A DNA stretch of 44,245 nucleotides. Origin: Rhizobium alarense (GTDB taxonomy: Bacteria; Pseudomonadota; Alphaproteobacteria; Rhizobiales; Rhizobiaceae). The DNA lies in the NCBI RefSeq assembly GCF_021555155.1, contig NZ_JAKGBU010000042.1:1-44245 (forward strand), in the 5' to 3' direction. A program made the translations under genes and the position numbers. A model generated the notes under the pieces. That model worked only from the letters and a program-made list of their open reading frames with translations. It had not been told where the DNA came from and did no database searches. Shown here piece after piece: positions 25,048-36,756 of this stretch (position 1 is its first letter; each line of letters begins with the position of its first letter).

Positions 25048-26051
25048 GCACCCGTCCTCCCGCGGCGTGCGACGAGGGTGGCGACGGAACCGTAAAGCCC
25101 CTTCGGCGCAAACAGCACGACGGCGATCAGCAGCGCGCCGACGACGGTGAGCCAGTGGAACGGGTTCGCCGCCGAGACGACGTCCTCGAACCACAGGAAG
25201 GCAAGCGTGCCGACCAGCGCGCCGTAGAGCGAGCCGGTGCCGCCGAGTACGAGCATGACGAGCGCCTCGGCCGACAGCGTGAAGGACAGGCTGTCGAGGC
25301 CGACGACCTGCGTCGAGATGGCGTTGAGCGCCCCGCCGGCCCCGGCGACGGCCCCGGAAATCGCGTACATCCTGATCAGCGTGCCGTGCACGGAGGCGCC
25401 CATGGCCCGCACGCGCAGCGGATCCTGCCGGATGCCGCGGCAGAGCATGCCGAAGGGCGAGCGCACGATCTGGCGCAGGACGATGAAGGCGGCGACGAGC
25501 AGCACGATGCCGAAGACATAGGCGGTGTGGCCCCACAGGTCGAACGGATAGAGGCCGAAGACGGCATCCGGCATGATGCCGGAGAGGCCGTCGCTGCCGC
25601 CGGTCCAGCCGGAGGCCTTGTTCGCCGCCTCATGCGCGAGATGGATGATGGCGATGGACAGAACGAGCTGCGGCAGGCCGTGCGCCCGCAGCACGACGAC
25701 ACCGGAGACGAGGCCGGCGAGCGCGCCCGCGACGATGCCGACGCCCAGCATGGCGATCGGGTCGGTGACGCCGAAATGCGCCGCCGCGATGCCGGCTCCA
25801 TAGGCGCCGGCGCCGAAGAGGGCTGCATGGCCGAGCGTCGCGACGCCGCAATAGCCTGTGACGAGATCGAGCGACAGGACGAGCAGGGCGATCGCCGTGA
25901 TGCGGGTGAGCAGCGCGAGATTGTTCGGGAAGAGGACATAGCCGGCAAGCGCGACGGCGAGGATGGCGAGGACGCCGACCGCGTCGCGCGTCAGCCGTGC
26001 GCGGCGGCCGCCGGCGCCGGAGAGCGTTTCGGAGGTCATGAGGATCGCCAT
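25044..26051 (-). CDS. ABC transporter permease, LivM type (aromatic-cluster importer)
   Basis: The 335-residue inner-membrane permease has LivM features: ITAIALLVLSLDLVTGYCGV, TLGHAALFGAGAYGAGI, and ALVMLVLGGTGSLYGALVGT. The ATG at 26051 shares one base with the LivH-type stop (TAATG), indicating translational coupling; a second in-frame ATG is at 26039. It pairs with the LivH-type subunit. Confidence 0.92.
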   Translation of the reverse strand: MAILMTSETLSGAGGRRARLTRDAVGVLAILAVALAGYVLFPNNLALLTRITAIALLVLSLDLVTGYCGVATLGHAALFGAGAYGAGIAAAHFGVTDPIAMLGVGIVAGALAGLVSGVVVLRAHGLPQLVLSIAIIHLAHEAANKASGWTGGSDGLSGIMPDAVFGLYPFDLWGHTAYVFGIVLLVAAFIVLRQIVRSPFGMLCRGIRQDPLRVRAMGASVHGTLIRMYAISGAVAGAGGALNAISTQVVGLDSLSFTLSAEALVMLVLGGTGSLYGALVGTLAFLWFEDVVSAANPFHWLTVVGALLIAVVLFAPKGLYGSVATLVARRGRTGA

Positions 26052-26914
26052 TATTTCGCCCGTCCGGCAAGGCCGCGCGGAAACGTCCAGACGATGGCGA
26101 TGACCGCGAGGTAGAAGAAGAACTCGCCGAATTCCGGCATGAGGTAGCGCCCCGTCGTGTCGATGCCGCCGAGCAGCAGGCAGGCGGCGAGCGCGCCGGG
26201 AATGGAGCCGGCGCCGCCGACCGAGACGACGACGAGGAAGGTCACCATGTAGCGCAGCGCATAATAGGGCTCGATCGGCAGCATTTCGGCGCCGACGACG
26301 CCCCCGAAGGCCGCAAGGCCGACGGCCACCGCAAAGCTCACGGCATAGACGACCTGGGTCTTCACCCCGAGGGCGGCCGCCATGGCCGCATTGTCGACGG
26401 CGGCACGCAGCTTCACGCCGAAGGCCGTGCGCTCGATGAAGTACCACAGCCCGAGCGCCACCGCGACGCCGCAGCCGATCGCGAAAAGCCGATGCGCCGA
26501 GATCGCGCGGAAACCGAGGCTGACGGATTCGCGCAGCGTCTCCGGCGTCGGAATGGTCTTCAGCGTCGGGCCGAAGACGTAGTTGGCGATGCCGATGATG
26601 CAGAAGGTGATGCCGATCGTCATCAGCACCTGCGTCAGCTCCGGCTGGCCGTAGATGCGGCGGTAGAGCAGGCGCTCGATCGGGATGGCGATGAGGATCG
26701 TGCCGACGACCGCCAGCGTGACGGCGACCGCATAGCCGAGCCCCATGTCGCGCGCCGCATAGGAGGCGATGTAGCCGCCGATCATCGCGAAGGCGCCGTG
26801 CGCCAGGTTGACGACGCGCATCAGCCCCATCGTGACCGACAGGCCGATCGAGATGACGAAGAGCACCATGCCGTAGGCAAGGGCGTCGACGGCGATGCTG
26901 AAGACCGTTTGCAT
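26051..26914 (-). CDS. ABC transporter permease, LivH type (aromatic-cluster importer)
   Basis: The 287-residue permease has the LivH core YGMVLFVISIGLSVTMGLMR followed by VVNLAHGAFAMIGGYIA. The start at 26914 (MQTVFSIAVDALAYG) is chosen because the open frame extending to 27112 translates an intergenic palindromic repeat, not family sequence. It is separated from the binding-protein gene by 222 bp containing that repeat, unusual inside a transporter operon. Confidence 0.92.
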   Translation of the reverse strand: MQTVFSIAVDALAYGMVLFVISIGLSVTMGLMRVVNLAHGAFAMIGGYIASYAARDMGLGYAVAVTLAVVGTILIAIPIERLLYRRIYGQPELTQVLMTIGITFCIIGIANYVFGPTLKTIPTPETLRESVSLGFRAISAHRLFAIGCGVAVALGLWYFIERTAFGVKLRAAVDNAAMAAALGVKTQVVYAVSFAVAVGLAAFGGVVGAEMLPIEPYYALRYMVTFLVVVSVGGAGSIPGALAACLLLGGIDTTGRYLMPEFGEFFFYLAVIAIVWTFPRGLAGRAK

Positions 26915-26978
26915 GAACCTATCCTGATATCGCCGGGGCCGTACCGAGATTGCGCCCGACATCCGGCTTGCCGGCGAT

Positions 26979-27101
26979 CTTCTCCCGTGAGCCGGGAGAA
27001 GGCCGATGCCGGCTGGTTTCCGTGATCCGTCCATCCTCTCGCGAAGGCGCGGTTCCCGCTCCCCGCTTGCTGGAGGAGAGGTCAGGGTGAGGGGAAAATT
27101 C
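26979..27101. repeat. Rhizobial-type intergenic palindromic repeat (REP-like)
   Basis: The block opens with a perfect 9-bp hairpin, CTTCTCCCG (26979-26987) with CGGGAGAAG (26993-27001), and continues with a GC-rich stretch ending in AGGTCAGGGTGAGGGG (27080-27095), wording typical of short interspersed repeats in rhizobial genomes. It lies between the binding-protein gene and the LivH-type gene. The hairpin could attenuate or stabilise mRNA so the binding protein exceeds the permeases. The class name is from general knowledge; copy number cannot be checked here. Confidence 0.55.
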
Positions 27102-27136
27102 CCCATTCGCAAGAGGACGACGTCCGATTCCGGGCC

Positions 27137-28309
27137 TTATTTCATCGCCGCCAGACCCGGGTCGCCCTGCTTCTCGAAGGTCTGGATTTCCTTGTTGTAA
27201 TAGGTCCCGTCCGCCGCCTTGGCGACCTCGCGCAGATAGATGTTCTGCGTGATGTGCCGGCTTTCCGGGTCGATCGAGACCGGTCCGCGCGGGCTCTCCC
27301 AGGAGAGCCCCTTGACGGCCTCGACGGCCTTGGCGGCGTCCTGCTCGCCACCCGTCGCTTCGATCATCTTGTAGATGACATGCATGCCGTCATAGGCGCC
27401 GACCGCCGGGAAGGAGAGTTCCGCCGGATTGCCGATCGCCTTGCCGGCGGCCTCGACGAATGTCTTGTTTTCGGCCGAGTCATGCGAGACGGCATAGTGG
27501 AAGCTCGTCTGCAGGCCGAGCGCCGCCTCGCCGAGCGCCGGCAGGTCGGATTCCTGCGTCAGGTCGCCTGGCGCGAAGAACTTGATGCCGGCGCCCTTGA
27601 GGCCGTTCTCGTTGAAGGCCTTCACGAAGCCGAGCGTGGTCGGTCCGGAGGGCAGGAAGGCGAAGACGCCCTCGGCGCCGGAATCCTTGATGCGCTGCAT
27701 GATCGGCGAGAAATCGTTGGTCTGGAGCGGGATGCGGATCGCCTCGACGACTTCGCCGCCCGCTGCCTCGAAGCCGGTCTTGAAGGCGGCTTCAGCGTCG
27801 ACGCCCGGACCGTAGTCGCTGACGACAGAGATGACCTTCTTCGTGCCGCCGTCGAAGGCGACCTTGGCGATCGGTGTCGAGGTCTGCCAGGTGGTAAACG
27901 ACGTGCGGACCACATAGGGGCTCTTGGCGACGATCGCCGAGGTCGCGGCATTCATCACGACCATCGGCACGTTCGCCTGCTCGAGCAGCGGCGTCGCGGC
28001 CATGGCGTCCGGGGTGAAGTAGAAGCCGGCGAGATACTGTACGCCTTCCTTCACCACGAGTTCCTGCGACAGCGCCTTCGACTGCGCCGGATCGGCCGTC
28101 GGGATGTCGCGATAGATGATCTCGACCGTGTCGTCGCCGACCGTGGCGCCGTTCAGCGCCATATAGGCGTCGATGCCGGCCTTGAAGTTCTTGCCCTGCA
28201 GCGCGAAGGGGCCGGAGAAGGGACCGACGACGCCGATCTTGATCGTGTCCGCATGCGCAACACCGCCCAGCAGGGCGGCCGCGAAAGCGGCAATCGCAAA
28301 TTTCCTCAT
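27137..28309 (-). CDS. ABC transporter substrate-binding protein (LivK type), probably for an aromatic acid
   Basis: The 390-residue protein has a secretion signal (MRKFAIAAFAAALLGGVAHA, cleavage after about residue 20) and a type-1 periplasmic-binding fold beginning IKIGVVGPFSGPFALQGKNF. It is the first gene of the importer that follows pcaB by 126 bp on the same strand. A PcaQ-regulated, protocatechuate-inducible ABC importer is known in Sinorhizobium meliloti; this cluster's place beside pcaDCHGB and the PcaQ-like site at 28424-28439 make the same role likely. Ligand identity is inferred from context only. Confidence 0.9.
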   Translation of the reverse strand: MRKFAIAAFAAALLGGVAHADTIKIGVVGPFSGPFALQGKNFKAGIDAYMALNGATVGDDTVEIIYRDIPTADPAQSKALSQELVVKEGVQYLAGFYFTPDAMAATPLLEQANVPMVVMNAATSAIVAKSPYVVRTSFTTWQTSTPIAKVAFDGGTKKVISVVSDYGPGVDAEAAFKTGFEAAGGEVVEAIRIPLQTNDFSPIMQRIKDSGAEGVFAFLPSGPTTLGFVKAFNENGLKGAGIKFFAPGDLTQESDLPALGEAALGLQTSFHYAVSHDSAENKTFVEAAGKAIGNPAELSFPAVGAYDGMHVIYKMIEATGGEQDAAKAVEAVKGLSWESPRGPVSIDPESRHITQNIYLREVAKAADGTYYNKEIQTFEKQGDPGLAAMK

Positions 28310-28419
28310 GATATCCTCCCGTTGCAGCCGGCACTCCTCGGCTGTGAATTCCAAAACACAATTTGGCTTTTGCCAGATTGACAGATGAAACAGTGATGTA
28401 AAATGAAAAGAGCCTCATA

Positions 28420-28443
28420 AATCATAACTCTGAAATTATGATT
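28420..28443. promoter_or_regulatory. Inverted repeat and possible PcaQ site upstream of the importer
   Basis: AATCATAA (28420-28427) and TTATGATT (28436-28443) form a perfect 8-bp inverted repeat overlapping the end of pcaB, about 115 bp ahead of the importer binding-protein start. Inside it, ATAACT-CTGA-AATTAT (28424-28439) matches 8 of 12 fixed positions of the PcaQ motif reported for S. meliloti (ATAACC-N4-GGTTAA). The 28310-28435 gap is AT-rich, as expected of a promoter. It could instead be a transcript-end hairpin for pcaB. Confidence 0.4.
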
Positions 28444-29506
28444 CCCGTTCCTTTTCACGACCCAGGGCAACGATGGAACCGATGAGGGACGCGGCAAGCC
28501 GGGCGGCCGTGCCGGCCGCCACGACCATCGGCGGCAGGAGCAGCCATTCCAGCGTCCAGGCACTGCCGGAACGCTCCTGCTCGTGGACCAGAGCCTGGTG
28601 CATGCCGGAAAGCTGCGTTGCGTTGAAGCGCGCGAGCGCGACCAGCCCTTCGGCGGCGACGGGGTTCTGCTTGTGGGGCATGGCGGAGGAGCCGCCGCCG
28701 CCCGAAAGCACGATCTCGCCGCCGAGTTCGGCAAGCAGGGCAACGTCCTGGCCGATCTTGCCGAGGCTGCCGGTCACGAGCGACAGCAGGTTCGCGAGGT
28801 CGGCGACCGCGGCGCGTTGGCCGTGCCATTGCGGCCGGTCGGCCAGGCCCAGTTCCGCGGCAAGCGCCTGCCGCACCGCTTCGCCCTTGTCGCCGAGCTT
28901 GTCGAGCGTTCCGGCCGCGCCGCCGAACTGGAGGGGAAGGCCTGCTGCCCGCAGGTCGGCGAGGCGACGGGCGTGGTCGGCGACCGGCGCGCGCCAGCCC
29001 TGCAGGCGGTCGGCGACGGTGATGCCGATCGCTGCCTGCATCCGCGTATAGGCCATCAGGGGACGGCGGCCGTCGCGCTCCTGCAGGACGTCGAGGCGGC
29101 GCACGATGCCGCCGAGCCGCTGTTCCAGCATGGGCAGCACCCGGCCGAGCCGCAGCATCAGGCCGCTGTCAACGACATCCTGGCTCGTCGCACCGAAATG
29201 CACGTGGCGGCCGTGCGGGTCGCCGACGGCCGCGCGCAACTGGCGGACGAGATCCGGAACGACGACGCCGTCCGTGGCGGTGGCGGCGCGGAGCGCGGCG
29301 ATGTCGGGGGCGAAGCGGTGCGCGGTGTCCGCGATCGCCGCGGCGGCCCCGGCCGGGATCACGCCTGCGGCTGCCTCGGCCCGGGCAAGGCCGACCTCGA
29401 AGGCGAGCATCGCCTCGAGCTCCGCCGACACCGAAAAATAGGCGGAAACCGCCTCGTCGCCGAGGAGGCCCGAAAGATAGGGGTGGTCGAAGACGGATAC
29501 GGTCAT
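28436..29506 (-). CDS. pcaB: 3-carboxy-cis,cis-muconate cycloisomerase
   Basis: This member of the fumarase/aspartase superfamily (356 residues) has the signature GGGGSSAMPHKQNPVAAEG and the upstream element VHFGATSQDVVDSGLML. It cyclises 3-carboxymuconate, the product of protocatechuate ring cleavage, to 4-carboxymuconolactone. The short length is typical of rhizobial PcaB (Pseudomonas versions are near 450). The ATG at 29506 (MTVSVFDHPYLSGLLG) is chosen over a frame extending into pcaG. It is the last pca gene of the leftward pcaDCHGB operon. Confidence 0.93.
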   Translation of the reverse strand: MTVSVFDHPYLSGLLGDEAVSAYFSVSAELEAMLAFEVGLARAEAAAGVIPAGAAAAIADTAHRFAPDIAALRAATATDGVVVPDLVRQLRAAVGDPHGRHVHFGATSQDVVDSGLMLRLGRVLPMLEQRLGGIVRRLDVLQERDGRRPLMAYTRMQAAIGITVADRLQGWRAPVADHARRLADLRAAGLPLQFGGAAGTLDKLGDKGEAVRQALAAELGLADRPQWHGQRAAVADLANLLSLVTGSLGKIGQDVALLAELGGEIVLSGGGGSSAMPHKQNPVAAEGLVALARFNATQLSGMHQALVHEQERSGSAWTLEWLLLPPMVVAAGTAARLAASLIGSIVALGREKERES

Positions 29507-29528
29507 CAGCTTTCCCGCCGGCGGCCGG

Positions 29529-30143
29529 TCAGATGTCGAAGAACACCGTCTCGCGCTCGCCCTGCAAGTGTATGTCGAAGCGGTAGCGATTGCCATCGGC
29601 AGGTGCGATCAGCGTCGGCACGCGCAGGCGGTGCTCGATGCGCGCGAGCACCGGGTCCTCTGCATTCGCCGCCGCCTCGTCGCCGAAATACATGCGGGTA
29701 TGAAGCCCGATATTGATGCCGCGGGCGACGATCCAGAAGGTGATGTGCGGCGCCATCCTCCGGCCGTCGCGGAACGGCACGCGGCCGGGCTTGATCGTCT
29801 CGAAACGGTATTCGCCCGTCTCGCCGTCGGTGGCGCAGCGGCCCCAGCCCGGAAAATTCGGGTCGGCGCTGCCGCGCATTTCCGCGGGGCTGTTGTAGAG
29901 GCCGCCGGCATCCGCCTGCCAGATCTCGATCAGCGCGTCCTTGAGCGGCGTGCCGGTTCCGTCCAGCACCCGGCCGGTGATCTCGATGCGTTCGCCGCGC
30001 GTCCGGTCGTTGACCATCGCCGCGCCGAGATCCGCGTCGTAGACACCGCCGATGCCGCAGAAGTTCGGCGTAAGCCCGATATGCACATAGGGGCCTGCCG
30101 TCTGCGACGCGCTTTCCTTGAGGGTGCCGAGAGGCTGGACCAT
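29529..30143 (-). CDS. pcaG: Protocatechuate 3,4-dioxygenase alpha subunit
   Basis: The 204-residue alpha subunit has intradiol-dioxygenase family sequence: SQTAGPYVHIGLTPNFCGIG, ALIEIWQADAGGLYNSP, ETIKPGRVPF and MAPHITFWIVARGINIGLHT. Alpha subunits share the fold but lack the iron ligands, which lie in PcaH. Together they cleave protocatechuate between its hydroxyls to 3-carboxy-cis,cis-muconate with O2. The start shares one base with the pcaH stop (TGATG). 22 bp separate its stop from pcaB. Confidence 0.95.
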   Translation of the reverse strand: MVQPLGTLKESASQTAGPYVHIGLTPNFCGIGGVYDADLGAAMVNDRTRGERIEITGRVLDGTGTPLKDALIEIWQADAGGLYNSPAEMRGSADPNFPGWGRCATDGETGEYRFETIKPGRVPFRDGRRMAPHITFWIVARGINIGLHTRMYFGDEAAANAEDPVLARIEHRLRVPTLIAPADGNRYRFDIHLQGERETVFFDI

Positions 30144-30892
30144 CAGTTGCCCTCCATGCGGTTTTCGAAGAGCGTCGAGCGGCGGCCGCGCAGCACGATG
30201 TCGAACTTGTAGGCGCGCGCGTCCATCGGGATCGTGCTGCCCCAGTCGAGTGCGGCGACGAGCTGCTCGATCGCGGCCCTGTCCGGGATCGTTTGCACGA
30301 TCGGACATTTCCAGATCATCGGGTCGCCCTCGAAATACATCTGCGTGATCAGCCGCTGGGCGAAACCGTGGCCGAAGACGGAGAAATGGATATGGGCCGG
30401 GCGCCAGTCGTTGACGCCGTTCGGCCAGGGATAGGGGCCGGGCTTGATGGTGCGGAAGGAATAGAAGCCGTTCTCGTCGGTGATCGTCCGGCCGCAGCCG
30501 CCGAAATTCGGGTCGAGCGGCGCGAGGTAGCTCTCCTTCTTGTGGCGGTAGCGCCCGCCGGCATTGGCCTGCCAGAATTCGAGCAGCGCGCCGGCAACCG
30601 GCCGCGCCCGCTCGTCGAGCACCCGGCCGTGCACGATGATGCGCTCGCCGATCGCGCTCCCGCCGGGCCGCGCGAAATTGTGGATCAGATCGTTGTCGAG
30701 CTCGCCGAGCATCGCATGGCCGAACACCGGGCCGGTGATCTCCGACAGCGTGCCGTCGAGGGACAGCAGCGCCTTCTGCGGCGAGCGCAGCACGGAGGTC
30801 TTGTAACCGGGCGTCAGGCCCGGCGGGTGCCAGGCGCGGTCGCGCGCGAAAAAGGCGCCGGTCTCGGGTTTTCGGTTGGGAATGTCGCTCAT
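30143..30892 (-). CDS. pcaH: Protocatechuate 3,4-dioxygenase beta subunit
   Basis: The 249-residue catalytic subunit has predicted non-haem Fe(III) ligands Y115, Y154 (KPGPYPW), H167 and H169 (PAHIHF); their spacing of 39, 13 and 2 matches the Pseudomonas enzyme ligands exactly. The N-terminal motif [14 protein letters not shown] is also typical. It forms the (alpha-beta-Fe) protomer with PcaG. It lies 8 bp after pcaC and overlaps pcaG by one base. Confidence 0.96.
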   Translation of the reverse strand: MSDIPNRKPETGAFFARDRAWHPPGLTPGYKTSVLRSPQKALLSLDGTLSEITGPVFGHAMLGELDNDLIHNFARPGGSAIGERIIVHGRVLDERARPVAGALLEFWQANAGGRYRHKKESYLAPLDPNFGGCGRTITDENGFYSFRTIKPGPYPWPNGVNDWRPAHIHFSVFGHGFAQRLITQMYFEGDPMIWKCPIVQTIPDRAAIEQLVAALDWGSTIPMDARAYKFDIVLRGRRSTLFENRMEGN

Positions 30893-30900
30893 GGTGTCCC

Positions 30901-31305
30901 TCAGGCCGCCTTCTCGGCGTCCATCTCGTCGAAGACGTGCTTGGCGATCTTGATCGCGCGGTTGGCCGCCGGCACGCCGGCATAGATCGCCACATGCAGC
31001 AGTGCCTCGCCGATGTCCTCGCGGCTTGCGCCGGTATTGACCGTCGCGCGCACGTGCATGGCGACCTCCTCGTCGTGGCCGAGGGCCGCGAGCAGCGCGA
31101 TCGTCACCATGGAGCGCTCGCGCTTCGTCCAGCCCGGGCGCGACCAGACCGTGCCCCAGGCGCCTTCGGTGATCAGCTCCTGGAAGGGCTGGTCGAAGGC
31201 CGTCGCCGCCGACGAGGCGCGATCGACGTGACTGTCGCCGAGCACCGAGCGGCGCGTGACCATGCCCTGGCGGTAGCGATCGGAAAAGGTGTGGGCGTCA
31301 GCCAT
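30901..31305 (-). CDS. pcaC: 4-carboxymuconolactone decarboxylase
   Basis: The 134-residue protein of the CMD/AhpD family includes [40 protein letters not shown] and [15 protein letters not shown], spanning the family core. It converts 4-carboxymuconolactone to beta-ketoadipate enol-lactone with loss of CO2. It is separate from PcaD, unlike the PcaL fusions of some actinobacteria. The start overlaps the end of pcaD by 8 bases. Confidence 0.95.
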   Translation of the reverse strand: MADAHTFSDRYRQGMVTRRSVLGDSHVDRASSAATAFDQPFQELITEGAWGTVWSRPGWTKRERSMVTIALLAALGHDEEVAMHVRATVNTGASREDIGEALLHVAIYAGVPAANRAIKIAKHVFDEMDAEKAA

Positions 31306-32110
31306 GGGGCGCGTCTCCGGCAGGCAGGGTGGCGAGGAAGGCGCGGATCAGCGCCGTCAGGGTTTCGGGCTGCTCGACGCAGGGAATGTGGCCGGCATCG
31401 GCAATGATTTCAAAGCGCGAATCGGCGATCAGGTCCGCCATGGACCGCACGAGGTCGGGCGGCGTCGAGCCGTCCTGCTCGCCCACCACGCAGAGCGTCG
31501 GCACCGAAATGTGCCGCGCCGCCTCGGTGAGATCGGCGTCCCGCAGCGCCGCGCAGGTCGCCGCGTAGCCGACAGCGGGCTGGCGCACCAGCATGTTGAC
31601 ATAGCCGTGATAGGCCGCATTTTCCGGCCGGCGGAAGGCGGGCGTGAACCAGCGCTCCATGACCGCATCGACGATGCTGCCAAGACCGTTTTTCTCCACG
31701 GCCTCGATGCGGGCATTCCAGCTGTCCGCGGTCCCGATCTTGTGGGCGGTATCGCAGAGGATCAGGCCGGCAACGAGATCGGGCCGCCTGGCGGCAAGCC
31801 CCTGCGCGATCATGCCGCCGACCGAAAGCCCGCAGATCACCGCCTGCTTCACGGCGAGCGAATCGAGCAGCGCCGCAAGGTCGTTGACGTGGTCGTCGAT
31901 CGAATAGGGCACCTGGCCGATGTCCGAGAGGCCGTGGCCACGCTTGTCATAGGTGAGGATCGGGACCTCGCCGGCCAGCCGCACCGCCACGTCGCGCCAG
32001 ATGCGGAAGTCCGTGCCGAGCGAATTGGCGAAGACCACGACCGGCCGGCCGGCCGGCCCGCCGATGACCTGATGGTGCAGCGTGATATCGTTGACGCGGG
32101 CGAATTGCAC
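31298..32110 (-). CDS. pcaD: 3-oxoadipate enol-lactonase
   Basis: The alpha/beta-hydrolase of 270 residues has nucleophile S96 in VICGLSVGGMIAQG, oxyanion-side VVVFANSLGTDFRIW, and the catalytic histidine in DAGHIPCVEQPE. It opens the enol-lactone to beta-ketoadipate. The start is a GTG at 32110, supported by GGAGGAGA eight bases upstream and by homology beginning QFARVNDITLHHQ; the only longer frame runs through the promoter and into antisense pcaQ. It is the first gene of pcaDCHGB, divergent from pcaQ. Confidence 0.93.
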   Translation of the reverse strand: MQFARVNDITLHHQVIGGPAGRPVVVFANSLGTDFRIWRDVAVRLAGEVPILTYDKRGHGLSDIGQVPYSIDDHVNDLAALLDSLAVKQAVICGLSVGGMIAQGLAARRPDLVAGLILCDTAHKIGTADSWNARIEAVEKNGLGSIVDAVMERWFTPAFRRPENAAYHGYVNMLVRQPAVGYAATCAALRDADLTEAARHISVPTLCVVGEQDGSTPPDLVRSMADLIADSRFEIIADAGHIPCVEQPETLTALIRAFLATLPAGDAPHG

Positions 32111-32181
32111 GGGTGTCTCCTCCGGATGCGCAGATTGATGGCTTGATCTGGTTAGGTAAAATGATATTTCATGCCATTTTC

Positions 32182-32197
32182 TTAACTCAAGGGTTAT
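32182..32197. promoter_or_regulatory. PcaQ operator in the pcaD-pcaQ gap
   Basis: TTAACT-CAAG-GGTTAT on the plus strand reads ATAACC-CTTG-AGTTAA toward pcaD, 11 of 12 fixed positions of the S. meliloti PcaQ motif ATAACC-N4-GGTTAA, and has LysR-type dyad symmetry. Downstream toward pcaD a -35-like TTGAGT (32185-32190) and -10-like TATCAT (32161-32166) are 18 bp apart. The site ends eight bases before the chosen pcaQ start, so it could also repress pcaQ. Confidence 0.75.
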
Positions 32198-32204
32198 GCG
32201 ATCC

Positions 32205-33131
32205 ATGATCGACAGCCGCATCAAGTTCCGCCATCTGCAGACCTTTGTCGAGGTTGCCCGCCAGAAGAGCGTCATGAAGGCGGCCGGCCTGCTGCATGTC
32301 AGCCAGCCGGCTGTCACGAAGACGATCCGCGAGCTGGAGGAGGTGCTGGGCGTCCCCGTCTTCGAGCGGGACGGCCGCGGCATCCGGATCACGCGCTACG
32401 GCGAGGTCTTCCTGAAACATGCCGGTGCGGCGCTGACGGCGCTCCGGCAGGGTTTCGATTCGGTGTCGCAGGCGCTCTCCGGCGAGGCGGCGCCGATCCG
32501 GGTCGGGGCGCTGCCGACGGTCTCGACCCGCATCATGCCGAAGGCGATGATGCTGTTTCTCCGCGAGGAGACGGGTGCCCGCATCAAGATCGTCACGGGC
32601 GAGAATGCCGTGCTGCTGGAGCAGCTGCGCGTCGGCGATCTCGACCTCGTCGTCGGCCGGTTGGCGGCGCCGGAGAAGATGACGGGCTTCTCCTTCGAGC
32701 ACCTCTATTCCGAGCAGGTCGTGTTCTGCGTGCGCGCCGGCCATCCGCTGCTTGGCCGCGGGGGCTCGGTCTTCGCCGGGCTCGATGCCTATCCGGTGCT
32801 GATGCCGACGCGCGCCTCGATCATCCGCCCCTTCGTCGAGAGTTTCCTGATCGCCAACGGCATTGCGGGTCTGCCGACGCAGATCGAGACCGTCTCGGAC
32901 TCCTTCGGCCGCGCCTTCGTGCGTGCCAGCGACGCAATCTGGATCATCTCGGAAGGCGTCGTCGCCGGCGACATCGCCGACGGCATCCTGGCGGCCCTGC
33001 CGGTCGACACGGGCGCCACCAAGGGTCCCGTCGGCCTCACCATGCGCGCCGACGCCGTGCCTTCGCTGCCGCTCTCCCTGCTGATGCAGGCGATGAGGGA
33101 GGTGGCAGGCGACATTGCGGCGGTCGGATAA
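32205..33131 (+). CDS. pcaQ: LysR-type activator of the pca operon
   Basis: The 308-residue LysR regulator has an N-terminal helix-turn-helix (IKFRHLQTFVEVARQKSVMK, LHVSQPAVTKTIRELEEVLG, VFERDGRGIRITRYGE) and an effector-binding domain from about residue 95. Divergence from pcaDCHGB and the operator at 32182-32197 identify it as PcaQ, which in rhizobia and Agrobacterium activates pcaD when pathway lactone intermediates accumulate. The ATG at 32205 (MIDSRIKF) is preferred; an ATG at 32196 would lie inside the operator. It is followed by a broken BKACE gene in the same direction. Confidence 0.93.
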   Translation: MIDSRIKFRHLQTFVEVARQKSVMKAAGLLHVSQPAVTKTIRELEEVLGVPVFERDGRGIRITRYGEVFLKHAGAALTALRQGFDSVSQALSGEAAPIRVGALPTVSTRIMPKAMMLFLREETGARIKIVTGENAVLLEQLRVGDLDLVVGRLAAPEKMTGFSFEHLYSEQVVFCVRAGHPLLGRGGSVFAGLDAYPVLMPTRASIIRPFVESFLIANGIAGLPTQIETVSDSFGRAFVRASDAIWIISEGVVAGDIADGILAALPVDTGATKGPVGLTMRADAVPSLPLSLLMQAMREVAGDIAAVG

Positions 33132-33203
33132 CGCATGCCTGGTGTTGCTGCGCCCGTGTTTGCGTCACACTTTTCGGCAACGCGAAGAAGAAGGAGCGAA
33201 GCC

Positions 33204-36692
<3,489 letters not shown>

Positions 36693-36756
36693 GGCGGGTC
36701 TCCTGCTGCAGCGCGAAAGGTGGGGCTGGCTCCCGGCCACTGTCAAGGCCGCGCCC

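Noticed and set aside
26915-27112. N-terminal extension of the LivH-type permease (reading PLTLTSPPASGERE)
   Set aside because: This peptide is the typical translation of a rhizobial intergenic repeat; permease homology starts at 26914.
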